Origin: an uncultured Eubacteriales bacterium
Lineage (GTDB): Bacteria > Bacillota > Clostridia > Oscillospirales > Acutalibacteraceae
Length of the DNA stretch: 55,716 nt
Assembly (NCBI GenBank): GCA_934486755.1
Contig: CAKSQT010000004.1
Coordinates: 1 to 55,716 of the forward strand
Direction of reading: 5' to 3'
The position numbers and the translations under genes are program-made. Below the pieces are notes generated by a model, which was given only the letters and a program-made list of their open reading frames with translations, made no database searches and had not been told where the DNA came from. Shown here piece after piece: positions 33,598-41,532 of this stretch. How positions within the stretch are numbered: position 1 is the stretch's first letter; the number at the start of each line of letters is the position of its first letter.

Positions 33598-34479
33598 TTA
33601 TCCCTTTACCGCGCCTACAACCATGCCCTTTGCAAAATACTTCTGGAATGCGGGGAACACGATAACCATAGGTCCTGCCGCAAGTATACACATTGCGTAT
33701 TTGAGCGTTTCACTCGGCACGGCGACAACGTCGGCAAGCCCGGGCATTGACTCTTTAAGGCTTTTTAAGAACTCCGCCTCGTTGAGTATGTTTTGGAGCA
33801 GGTATTGCAGCGTGTAGAGCTTTGGCTCGGTTATATAGTACATTGAAGTGGTATAATCGTTCCACTTGGCGATAAGGCTCATAAACGAAAATGTAGCCAA
33901 AACGGGCTTTGAAAGCGGTATTACTATTATGCGCAGAATATTCATTTCCGATGCGCCGTCCAGCATTGCCGATTCGATAAGCGATTTCGGAATGGTGGAG
34001 AAGAACGTTCTGAAAACGAATACGTTATACGCTCCCATAAGTCCCGAAAGCAGATATATCCAAATAGAGTCGCCCAGATGGAACCACTGTGTGTTGATTA
34101 TATAGGACGGGATAAGTCCGCCGTTAAAGAACATTGTTATTACGAGCATTGCGTTAAGCGGCTTTTTAAATGCGCATATATCGCGCGAAAGCACATATCC
34201 CATCATAGCTTCTATAAGTATTTTAAGAAGCGTGCCGCCGACGGCGTATACAATAGTCACAAGATACGCCTGCAAAAGCGAGCTTGGGTTGCCGAATATC
34301 TGCTTGTACGCGTCGGCACTGAAATGCTGCGGTATAAGGGCAAATCCATTATTTATTATATCATTTTCATCTGAAAAAGATATAGACAAAATAAGGATAA
34401 AGGGGAGTATACACAAAAGCGAGTAGATTATAAAGAATATGTGAATAGGAAGTTTAGACAAGGAAAATCTTTTTTTCAT
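33598..34479 (-). CDS. ABC sugar permease, LplC/YtcP type
   Basis: Inner-membrane carbohydrate permease, 293 residues, six predicted helices. The cytoplasmic EAA loop for the ATPase is MLDGASEMNILRIIVIPLSKPVLAT. The C-terminal ending MVVGAVKG is typical of the polysaccharide-import subfamily. It lies 13 bases after the partner permease. The ATPase (an MsmX-like shared one) and a binding protein are not in the operon. Confidence 0.88.
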   Translation of the reverse strand: MKKRFSLSKLPIHIFFIIYSLLCILPFILILSISFSDENDIINNGFALIPQHFSADAYKQIFGNPSSLLQAYLVTIVYAVGGTLLKILIEAMMGYVLSRDICAFKKPLNAMLVITMFFNGGLIPSYIINTQWFHLGDSIWIYLLSGLMGAYNVFVFRTFFSTIPKSLIESAMLDGASEMNILRIIVIPLSKPVLATFSFMSLIAKWNDYTTSMYYITEPKLYTLQYLLQNILNEAEFLKSLKESMPGLADVVAVPSETLKYAMCILAAGPMVIVFPAFQKYFAKGMVVGAVKG

Positions 34480-34492
34480 TTATACCGCCCCC

Positions 34493-35419
34493 TTAATACA
34501 TAGCATTTTCGGGATTTATCTTCTTAACGACAGCATTGGTCCCGAGGGTAAGCACAAGTCCGACAACGTTCTGGAACAGACCGACAGCCGCCGAAAGGCT
34601 GAAATTACCGTCCCTGAACAGATAATATGTATACGTGCTGATAACGTTGGTCACGGGGTAAAGCGCGCCCGAGTTACGCGGGAGCTGGAAGAACAGACCG
34701 AAATCGCCGCCCATTATACCGCCGACGGCAAGTATCATCATAATGCAGACCGTGGGAAGAATTGTCGGCAAAGATATTTTAATTATCTGCTGAAAACGGT
34801 TTGCGCCGTCGATAGCCGCCGCTTCAAACAGGCTCTCGTCAACGCCCATAAGCGCGGCGTAGTAGATTATACAGCCCATACCTACGCCCTTCCACATTTC
34901 AAACAAGGTCAATATGAAAGGCCAATATTTAGACTCGGTATACCACGATATTCCCTCTTTGCCCAAGCCTTTAAGCACGGCGTTTAAAATACCCGTTTCG
35001 TTGGAGAAAAGCGCATAGCCGATATATGCCACCAAAACCCACGAAATAAAGTTAGGCAGGATTATTGAGGTCTGGTATATTTTAAGGAAATATTTTTTGG
35101 TTATCTCATAAAGGAAAATAGCGACCAAAACGCAAAGGAACTGTTTTAAGAACATAAACAAAATGTTATAAATCAGCGTATTGCGCATTATGTAGACAAT
35201 GTCGTTGGAAGCGAAGAAGTATTTGAAATACTTAAAGCCGACCCATTGCGAATTAAAAATACCGTCAACGTAGTTATAATCCTTAAAGGCGACGACCACG
35301 CCGAACATCGGCAGATAGTTAAAGCAAATCATATATACTATTCCGGGCAGAGCCAACAGGAACAGAGGTATGTTTGCGCGCAACTTACTGTGTTTTGATG
35401 CTTTTAACTTGGATTGCAT
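34493..35419 (-). CDS. ABC sugar permease, LplB/YteP type
   Basis: First gene of the 13.5-kb sugar operon. 308 residues, six predicted helices; EAA loop AAIDGANRFQQIIKISLPTILPTV. The N-terminus PLFLLALPGIVYMICFNYLPMFGVVVAFKDY is characteristic of the complex-oligosaccharide import family. The ATG at 35419 is preferred over the upstream GTG because GGGGG lies 7 bases before it. The usual lipoprotein gene of such importers is missing. Confidence 0.88.
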   Translation of the reverse strand: MQSKLKASKHSKLRANIPLFLLALPGIVYMICFNYLPMFGVVVAFKDYNYVDGIFNSQWVGFKYFKYFFASNDIVYIMRNTLIYNILFMFLKQFLCVLVAIFLYEITKKYFLKIYQTSIILPNFISWVLVAYIGYALFSNETGILNAVLKGLGKEGISWYTESKYWPFILTLFEMWKGVGMGCIIYYAALMGVDESLFEAAAIDGANRFQQIIKISLPTILPTVCIMMILAVGGIMGGDFGLFFQLPRNSGALYPVTNVISTYTYYLFRDGNFSLSAAVGLFQNVVGLVLTLGTNAVVKKINPENAMY

Positions 35420-35454
35420 AATTACCCCCACAATGCTGTTTATTTTACAACTTA

Positions 35455-35483
35455 ATTATATAACACCCAAAACGGCGGTAAAA
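35455..35483 (-). promoter_or_regulatory. Weak promoter of the sugar operon
   Basis: Reverse strand: consensus TATAAT (35460-35455) with a poor -35 TTTTAC (35483-35478) at 17 bases. A poor -35 next to direct repeats is typical of activator-dependent promoters. Confidence 0.6.
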
Positions 35484-35493
35484 TAGCAAAAAA

Positions 35494-35528
35494 TTTTCCT
35501 TTTGGGCAAAAAGTTTACCTTTCGGGCA
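35494..35528 (-). promoter_or_regulatory. Two direct repeats, likely response-regulator site
   Basis: CCTTTTGGGCA (35498-35508) and CCTTTCGGGCA (35518-35528), each within a longer similar AT-rich context, are offset by exactly 20 bases. The pair begins about 11 bases upstream of the weak -35, the position and spacing expected for an AraC-type activator dimer. Confidence 0.6.
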
Positions 35529-35529
35529 T

Positions 35530-35570
35530 AAAAAATCGGCAAAAGCATTGAAATGCTTTTGCCGATTTCT
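35530..35570 (-). terminator. Intrinsic terminator of the xpt-BMP operon
   Basis: A perfect 17-bp stem (35533-35549 with 35552-35568) with a 2-base loop centre, followed on the reverse strand by a U-run. It separates the purine operon from the sugar operon. Confidence 0.88.
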
Positions 35571-35580
35571 AATTTTAATA

Positions 35581-36561
35581 CTATCTTTCCTCGCGGAAAT
35601 AAGACAATCCGAGATGTGCGGGCGGCTGATTTTCTCTGCGCTCACGCATACTGATTATTACAAGAACCACTATCGTTACGACATAGGGGAGCATTTTGAA
35701 AAGCTCCTGTGTGCTTACGGCGAGATTGGGGATATAGTTGTGAACTATGAAAAGTCCGCCGAAAAGGATAGAGCCCAAAATGCTGACATTCGGTTTCCAA
35801 ACCGCGAATATAACAAGCGCGATAGCAAGCCAGCCGCGGTCGCCGAAGCCGTCGTTAGACCAAACGCCGTTTGCATAGTCCATTACGTAGTAAAGTCCGC
35901 CGAGACCCGCGATAACGCTACCTATGCAGGTGGAAAGATACTTATATTTTCCTACGCTTATACCTGCGGCGTCAGCCGTGGCGGGATTTTCGCCGACAGC
36001 GCGGAGATTAAGTCCCGTTCTTGTTCTGTTAAGCACGAACGAAGCCAAAACCGCTATTATTATCGACGCATAGGCAAGAAAGCTGTAAGACAGGAATATC
36101 TTGCCGAACCAGCCGAGCTTTTCCGCAAAGGGGAGCTCGGTTCTGAAACAGTTGCTTGTTGCGGTGAGGTTTATAGACGGCAGGTCGCTTTTTACGAGCT
36201 TTATAAGCGAACCGCCGAAGAAGTTACCGAAGCCGACGCCGAAAGTGGTAAGCGCAAGACCCGTAACGTTTTGATTTGCTCTTAAAGTTACCGTTAAAAA
36301 TGAGTATATAAGTCCCATTAAAAGCGAACCTACAATGCACGAAAGCAGAGGTATCATAACCGCAAGAAACGGATTTATATTGCCGTTTGCCGACTGCTCA
36401 TAGATAAACGCTCCGATAACGCCGCTTATACCGCCGACATACATAATTCCAGGTATTCCAAGGTTAAGGTTGCCCGATTTTTCGGTGATTATCTCACCCG
36501 TCGAGCCGAACAAAAGCGGCACGCCCTGCATAACTGCTCTTTGGATAAATGCTGCTATCAT
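35581..36561 (-). CDS. Nucleoside-type ABC permease 2 (BMP system)
   Basis: Inner-membrane permease, 326 residues, about nine helices, of the YufQ/NupC-like branch of the branched-chain permease family. Recognisable: GEIITEKSGNLNLGIPGIMYVGG and LTTFGVGFGNFFGGSLI, plus RAVGENPATADAAGISVGKYK. Starts at the overlapping TAATG with the first permease gene. Last gene of the purine operon. Confidence 0.85.
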   Translation of the reverse strand: MIAAFIQRAVMQGVPLLFGSTGEIITEKSGNLNLGIPGIMYVGGISGVIGAFIYEQSANGNINPFLAVMIPLLSCIVGSLLMGLIYSFLTVTLRANQNVTGLALTTFGVGFGNFFGGSLIKLVKSDLPSINLTATSNCFRTELPFAEKLGWFGKIFLSYSFLAYASIIIAVLASFVLNRTRTGLNLRAVGENPATADAAGISVGKYKYLSTCIGSVIAGLGGLYYVMDYANGVWSNDGFGDRGWLAIALVIFAVWKPNVSILGSILFGGLFIVHNYIPNLAVSTQELFKMLPYVVTIVVLVIISMRERRENQPPAHLGLSYFREER

Positions 36562-37673
36562 TATTCAGCCTCTCCTTTCTGCGGTTTGCGGAATTTAAGT
36601 GTGTAATTAATGAAAAATTCACTGCCGATTATAAAGAATATGATTATACCCGTTATAATATCGGAGAACGATTTATTAAGCTCGTAAATCGTGGAAATTT
36701 CGGTAGAGCCTTTTTGAAGGAACACTATAAGAAGCGAGGTAAGCGCCATAAACAGCGGATTGAATTTAGCAAGCCAGGATACCATTATTGCGGTAAAGCC
36801 TCTGCCTGCGGCGGTGTCGCGCGTTATGGTGTGGTCGGTGCCCGAAACGAGCAGAAGACCCGCGATACCGCAGATAGCGCCCGAAAGGAGCATTGTTTTT
36901 ATAATGACCTTTTTAACGTTTATTCCTATGTAACGGGCGGTGTTCTCGCTCTCGCCGACTACGGATATTTCGTATCCGCGTTTGCTGTATTTAAGGAATA
37001 TATACATAAACACCGTTATTGCGGCTACTATGATTATATTAAGAAGATAATCGTATCCGCCGAGCGAGGGCAGCCAGCCTGCCTCGGTTGCGGCGTTTAT
37101 AACGCCTATCTGACCCGAGCCCTTCGGAACAGACCATTTATAAACGAAAAATGCGACCAACTGAATTGCTATGTAGTTCATCATAAGGGTGAACAGCGTT
37201 TCGTTGGTGTTCCACCTTGCCTTGAATATTGCAGGTATTACCGCCCAAATAGCTCCTGCGAGCATACTTGCAACAATTATAACGGGGAACAGGATTGCCG
37301 CTGGCAGCTTGTCGCCGAAAAGAATCATACAAGCGGCGGTTGCAAGACCGCCTACAAGCACCTGACCCTCGGCGCCGATGTTCCAGAACCGCATTTTAAA
37401 GGCGGGGGTAACGGCAAGCGACACGCACAGAAGCATTGCCACGTTCTGCACAAGACCCCAAACACGGCGTTCGGTGCCTATTGCGCCGTCAATCATAGTG
37501 GCGTAGACCCTTATCGGATTTTCGCCCGTAAGCAAAACGGTTACAACAGCGCTGACAAGCAGAGCCGCCGCTACGGCTATCACCCTTACAAGCCACGCCT
37601 GCCACCAAGGAATAGCGGCACGCTTTGCTATGTGAAAAAGAGGCTCGTTTACCTTGTTCTGATTACTTTTCAT
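36561..37673 (-). CDS. Nucleoside-type ABC permease 1 (BMP system)
   Basis: A 370-residue YufP/NupB-like permease. Motifs GAIGTERRVWGLVQNVAMLLCVSLAV, FRFWNIGAEGQVLVGGLA-like MRFWNIGAEGQVLVGG and GESENTARYIGINVKKVIIKTMLLSGA. The start overlaps the ATPase gene's end by 11 bases. It pairs with the other permease to form the channel. Confidence 0.85.
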   Translation of the reverse strand: MKSNQNKVNEPLFHIAKRAAIPWWQAWLVRVIAVAAALLVSAVVTVLLTGENPIRVYATMIDGAIGTERRVWGLVQNVAMLLCVSLAVTPAFKMRFWNIGAEGQVLVGGLATAACMILFGDKLPAAILFPVIIVASMLAGAIWAVIPAIFKARWNTNETLFTLMMNYIAIQLVAFFVYKWSVPKGSGQIGVINAATEAGWLPSLGGYDYLLNIIIVAAITVFMYIFLKYSKRGYEISVVGESENTARYIGINVKKVIIKTMLLSGAICGIAGLLLVSGTDHTITRDTAAGRGFTAIMVSWLAKFNPLFMALTSLLIVFLQKGSTEISTIYELNKSFSDIITGIIIFFIIGSEFFINYTLKFRKPQKGEAE

Positions 37674-39222
37674 CGTGTGCTTCCTCCTTATCCTCGGTGT
37701 CGTGCGCCGACTTTGTCATCAACAGCCCTATTTCTTCCTTGGTTGCGGTACGTCCGTCAACTATTCCCGTTATCTTTCCCGAGCCGATAACCATTATCCT
37801 GTCGCAAAGACCTATCAAAACGTCAAGATCCTCGCCGACGAATATAACGGCAACGCCCTTTTCTTTCTGCTGATTAAGCAGGTTGTATATCATATAAGAT
37901 GAGTTAATGTCAAGTCCTCTTACGGGGTACGCCGCCATTAAAACGGTGGGCGACGCGGCTATTTCACGTCCGACAAGCACCTTTTGAACGTTACCGCCCG
38001 AAAGACGTCTTACGGGGGTGTTGGCGCTCGGAGTTACGACTTCAAGCTGTTCGATTATAGAATTTGCAAGGTCCTTAGGCGCCTTGCGCTCCAAAAATAC
38101 CGATTTACCCTTGCGGTAACTGCGGAGCATCATATTATCGACAATATCCATATTTCCGACAAGACCCATACCGAGCCTGTCCTCAGGAACGAAGGACAGA
38201 CGAACGCCCAGCTCGCGTATCTGCATGGGGGTTTTGTCCTTTAAATTTTCTTCTTTTCCCGTTTTGGGGTCGTTATAGATTATTTCGCCCGACTGTATGC
38301 GTTGAAGACCCGCAATGGCTTCAAGCAGTTCGCGCTGACCGCTTCCCGCAATGCCCGCTATACCGAGTATTTCACCCGAATAGGCGGTGAACGAAACGTC
38401 GTCTATCAGCTTTACGCCCTCGCGGCTAAGGCAGTTTACGTTTTTGACCACAATTCTTTCCTGCGGATTTTCAGGCTCGGTGCGCTCGATATTAAGCTCG
38501 ACCTTTTTGCCCACCATCATTTCGGTAAGCTCGGATTCGCTTGTTTCGGCGGTGTTTACCGTGCCGATATATTCGCCCTTTCGCAGAACCGAAACGCGGT
38601 CGGAAAGGGAAAGAACCTCGTGCAGCTTGTGGGTGATTATGATTATCGCCTTACCGTCGTCGCGCATACGGCGGAGGACCGCAAACAGCTTCTGCGTTTC
38701 CTGCGGAGTGAGAACGGCGGTCGGCTCGTCAAGAATAAGAATATCGGCGCCGCGGTAAAGAACCTTAATTATCTCAACCGTCTGCTTTTCGGATACCGAC
38801 ATTTCATATATCTTCTTATTAAGGTCTATCTCAAAGCCGTATTGCTCGCTTATTTCCTTGACTTTTTTGGCGGAGCGCTTTATGTTAAAGCCGCCCTCCT
38901 CTTTAAGGCCGAGAACGATATTTTCCGCGGCTGTGAAAACGTCAACCAGCTTAAAGTGCTGATGGATCATTCCTATCTTATAGTCGTAAGCGTCCTTCGG
39001 GGAGCGGATAACGACCTCCTTGCCGTCGATAAATATTTCGCCCTCGTCGGGGAAATAAATACCCGAAATCATATTCATAAGGGTGGTTTTACCGCTTCCG
39101 TTTTCGCCGAGTATCGAAAGTATCTCGCCCCTGTTTGCGAAAAGGGAAACCTCCTTGTTGGCAACTATATTGCCGAACCTCTTGGTAATGTTTTTTAACT
39201 GTATAGCCGGAGCCGACTGCAT
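37663..39222 (-). CDS. Nucleoside ABC transporter ATPase (double domain)
   Basis: About 519-residue ATPase with two ABC domains, the YufO/NupA type. First: Walker A GENGSGKTT, signature MSVSEKQTVEI, Walker B ILILDEPTAVL. Second: GIAGSGQRELLEAIAG, LSGGNVQKV, and a degenerate Walker B (LMAAYPVRGLD), usual for this family. The ATG at 39222, with AGGGAGG 8 bases upstream, is preferred; the reading frame is open for 30 codons more upstream. Confidence 0.88.
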   Translation of the reverse strand: MQSAPAIQLKNITKRFGNIVANKEVSLFANRGEILSILGENGSGKTTLMNMISGIYFPDEGEIFIDGKEVVIRSPKDAYDYKIGMIHQHFKLVDVFTAAENIVLGLKEEGGFNIKRSAKKVKEISEQYGFEIDLNKKIYEMSVSEKQTVEIIKVLYRGADILILDEPTAVLTPQETQKLFAVLRRMRDDGKAIIIITHKLHEVLSLSDRVSVLRKGEYIGTVNTAETSESELTEMMVGKKVELNIERTEPENPQERIVVKNVNCLSREGVKLIDDVSFTAYSGEILGIAGIAGSGQRELLEAIAGLQRIQSGEIIYNDPKTGKEENLKDKTPMQIRELGVRLSFVPEDRLGMGLVGNMDIVDNMMLRSYRKGKSVFLERKAPKDLANSIIEQLEVVTPSANTPVRRLSGGNVQKVLVGREIAASPTVLMAAYPVRGLDINSSYMIYNLLNQQKEKGVAVIFVGEDLDVLIGLCDRIMVIGSGKITGIVDGRTATKEEIGLLMTKSAHDTEDKEEAHDEK

Positions 39223-39245
39223 TTTTCTTCCTCCCTGTATCTTAA

Positions 39246-39329
39246 TTTTGAAAAAATCGCTAAACTCTCTTGGTAATCTTTTCAAAATTAAAAACAATTT
39301 CAGGCGGGACAATAATCTGTCCCGCCTTT
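39246..39329 (-). other. Two intercistronic hairpins after the BMP lipoprotein gene
   Basis: A perfect 10-bp stem AGGCGGGACA/TGTCCCGCCT near 39303-39329, and a second stem AATTTTGAAAA/TTTTCAAAATT near 39246-39290. Such stems after a binding-protein gene usually stabilise its mRNA or cut downstream expression, giving more lipoprotein than permease. Confidence 0.55.
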
Positions 39330-39345
39330 CGTTATTATAACTCTC

Positions 39346-40542
39346 TTAGAACTTCTCGTTGAGGGTGGTTATACCGTCAATGCGAAGGTCGAAGTAAGGA
39401 GCTGAACGCTTCTCAGACTCATGGAAGCTGCCGTCGGAAACAACCTCGGTGTCGGGAGTGTAATCAGCGTCGGTGTCAACGTCTGCCATATAGGACTCAA
39501 CAACAGCGCCCTTTACGGTGAACTTAGAAGTATCGAATACCTTAATGTTGCCTGCTTCAAGGTCAGCAGTAGCGGCGTCGATAGCTTCCTGTGTTCCCTT
39601 TGCAGCAGCCTGCTCATTGACCTCGGTGAGAACAACAGAGCCTGTTGAAAGGTCGCCGCACCAGTCGGTGTCTATTGCCTTGCCGTCGAGCTTGCAATTG
39701 ATGATGTACTCGAAATAAGGCTCCCAATTGATACGTGAAGAAACGATAAATGTATTCGGGCAAGCAGCCTTTGTGCTTCCGTTGTAGGAAACGTTCGGAA
39801 CCTTAGCGTTCTCGCAAGCGGTAGGAGCGCCCATTGAGTCAGCGTGCTGGCTTATGAGCTTGCATCCGCCGTTGATAAGGGTCGTAGCGGCTTCCTTCTC
39901 GGAAGTTTCATCGTACCAGCTGCCTGTGAACTGAACGTCCATAGTAGCGGTCGGGCAAACGGAGCGTGCGCCGAGGAAGAAAGAGGTGTAACCTGAAATA
40001 ACCTCTGCATAGGTGAAAGCGCCTACGTAGCCGATTTTAGCCTCGTCAGCGGTAAACTGACCGGCTTCGATCATTTCGTTGAGCTTCATACCAGCGGCAA
40101 TACCTGCAAGGTAACGTCCCTCATAGATTGAAGCAAAAGCGTTGTGGAAGTTAGCGAGCTTCTCGGTGTGAGCCATTGTTCCTGTTGCGTGGCAGAATTC
40201 AACGTCCTTGAATTCCTTAGCAGCCTTCAAAACATACTGCTCGTGACCGAAAGAATCAGCGAAAACGATGTCGCATCCGCGGTCTACAAGGTCAGCGGCT
40301 GCTTCATAGCACTCGTTTGACTCAGGTATGTTGGTCTTTGCAACATACTCAACGCCGAGCTTGTCGCAAGCGGCCTTAGCAGCGTTGATGAAGTTGAGGT
40401 CATAGGTTGAGTTTTCATCGTGAAGGAAGATGAAACCTACTTTGAGTTTACTTTTGTCCTTGCCACCGTCGTTCGATGACCCGCAGGCTGCAAAAGCGAA
40501 GAGCATTGCAACCGCAAGAAGTGCAGAGATGAGCTTTTTCAT
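39346..40542 (-). CDS. bmpA: BMP-family nucleoside-binding lipoprotein
   Basis: Surface lipoprotein of the BMP/PnrA/NupN-like family, 398 residues. Signal MKKLISALLAVAMLFAFAAC with the lipobox Cys. The N-terminal lobe starts KLKVGFIFLHDENSTYDLNF; motifs GYVGAFTYAEVISGYTSFFLGARSV and YNGSTKAACPNTFIVSSRINWEPYF match the family. It follows xpt under the guanine riboswitch, so the likely ligand is a purine nucleoside (inference). Its codon use is richer in gc-t/a preferred codons than neighbours, as expected for an abundant protein. Confidence 0.88.
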   Translation of the reverse strand: MKKLISALLAVAMLFAFAACGSSNDGGKDKSKLKVGFIFLHDENSTYDLNFINAAKAACDKLGVEYVAKTNIPESNECYEAAADLVDRGCDIVFADSFGHEQYVLKAAKEFKDVEFCHATGTMAHTEKLANFHNAFASIYEGRYLAGIAAGMKLNEMIEAGQFTADEAKIGYVGAFTYAEVISGYTSFFLGARSVCPTATMDVQFTGSWYDETSEKEAATTLINGGCKLISQHADSMGAPTACENAKVPNVSYNGSTKAACPNTFIVSSRINWEPYFEYIINCKLDGKAIDTDWCGDLSTGSVVLTEVNEQAAAKGTQEAIDAATADLEAGNIKVFDTSKFTVKGAVVESYMADVDTDADYTPDTEVVSDGSFHESEKRSAPYFDLRIDGITTLNEKF

Positions 40543-40587
40543 GTTTGTTCCTCCTAAAATTTATATGTAAATAAAATTACATCGAAG

Positions 40588-41178
40588 TTAAATTTCCGCA
40601 GTTTGTATTTCGCGGAAGGTTATGGAGCAATCGTCCATACTGTCTATTATCGCGAGGGATTCGACCCTTATGCCGTCAGCCCTGAGCGAATCGCCACCGT
40701 GCTGAAATCCCTTTTCAATAGCGCAGGACGCGCCGACTACCTGCGCCCCTGCCTGTCCGATAATATCAATCAGACCCAAAAGCGCCTTGCCGTTTGCAAG
40801 AAAATCGTCTATTATAAGCACATTGTCGCCGCTGTTCAAATAGTCCTTTTCGACAACAACGTTATAATCCGTACCGTGAGTATATGAATGAACCACGGTT
40901 TTATAAACATCGCCCGAAACATTGCTTGATTTATGCTTCTTGGCGAAAACGACGGGGACGTGCATCGCCGCCGCGGCACCCACCGCAATCGGTATACCCG
41001 AGGTTTCAATGGTGAGTATCTTATTCACGTCTTCATCGGAAAAAATTCGGGCGATTTCTTTGCCCATTTCCATAATGAAGTCCACATCTATCTGATGATT
41101 GAGGAAAGAACCGACCTTTAAAATGTTTCCGGGTAAGACCTTTCCTTCTTTTAAAATTTTTTCTTCTAACGCCTTCAT
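40588..41178 (-). CDS. xpt: Xanthine phosphoribosyltransferase
   Basis: Purine-salvage enzyme that joins xanthine to PRPP to make XMP. About 196 residues from MKALEEKILK; the PRPP-binding motif is VLIIDDFLANGKA, and the N-terminal hood LKVGSFLNHQIDVDFI is characteristic. The ATG at 41178, after GGAAGG, is right; the longer open frame upstream runs through the riboswitch and is not a gene. It is the first gene under the riboswitch. Confidence 0.95.
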   Translation of the reverse strand: MKALEEKILKEGKVLPGNILKVGSFLNHQIDVDFIMEMGKEIARIFSDEDVNKILTIETSGIPIAVGAAAAMHVPVVFAKKHKSSNVSGDVYKTVVHSYTHGTDYNVVVEKDYLNSGDNVLIIDDFLANGKALLGLIDIIGQAGAQVVGASCAIEKGFQHGGDSLRADGIRVESLAIIDSMDDCSITFREIQTAEI

Positions 41179-41204
41179 ACTGCTGCCTTCCTTATTTACA
41201 ATAA

Positions 41205-41240
41205 ACAAAAAAACAGACTGAAAAAGTCTGTTTGCCAATA
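41205..41240 (-). terminator. Riboswitch-controlled terminator
   Basis: Stem AAACAGAC/GTCTGTTT (41233-41211) followed by a U-run on the reverse strand. TATTGGCAA (41240-41232) at its foot is the exact complement of the 5' P1 strand, giving an antiterminator alternative. Confidence 0.88.
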
Positions 41241-41284
41241 CACCTACACCCGTGCCACAAAAAAGAGGTAACAAGAGTAAATAA

Positions 41285-41352
41285 CCAATAGTCGCAACTT
41301 AACTCGGCGTTGCGGTAGAAACATTTGGGCCATACATCCAAAACTATATTGG
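41285..41352 (-). promoter_or_regulatory. Guanine-type purine riboswitch
   Basis: Purine aptamer read on the reverse strand. P1 is CCAATA/TATTGG (41352-41347 and 41290-41285); P2 with loop lies around TTTGGATGTATGG; J2/3 is TTTCTACC; P3 is GCAAC/GTTGC; J3/1 is GACTAT, with C at the specificity base, which signals guanine/hypoxanthine/xanthine, not adenine. It precedes xpt and its terminator. Confidence 0.92.
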
Positions 41353-41377
41353 CAACAATATTCAATTGACTGTCCTT

Positions 41378-41406
41378 ATCGTAACACAATGAAAACAAAT
41401 TGTCAA
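41378..41406 (-). promoter_or_regulatory. Promoter of xpt-BMP operon
   Basis: Reverse strand TTGACA (41406-41401), 17-base spacer, TACGAT (41383-41378). It starts about 25 bases before the aptamer. Confidence 0.8.
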
Positions 41407-41532
41407 CAAATTATGACATTTTTTTATATCTTCGGCTAAATTTACAGTTTGCCGCAACGCCGAAAATTCAAATTGTTTAAATTAACAACAGCGGTTTCCC
41501 GACGTTTTAGGTCGGAAAACCGCTTGTCTTAC

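Noticed and set aside
36549..37790. A 413-codon open frame on the plus strand opposite the BMP permease genes
   Set aside because: It is antisense to a clear permease gene, its translation is rich in Tyr, Cys, Arg and Lys without a family match, and it has no credible SD. It is a mirror of codon bias.
38302..39198. A 298-codon frame on the plus strand inside the nucleoside ATPase gene
   Set aside because: Antisense to a double-domain ABC ATPase with all motifs; no SD or family signal.
41192..41398. A 68-codon frame across the riboswitch on the minus strand, and the long upstream extension of xpt
   Set aside because: Both run through the structured aptamer and terminator; the SD-preceded ATG of xpt is at 41178.
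41488..41525. Hairpin AGCGGTTTTCCGAC...GTCGGGAAACCGCT as terminator for the COG2509 gene
   Set aside because: The stem is clear, but there is no U-run, so it was not listed as a terminator.
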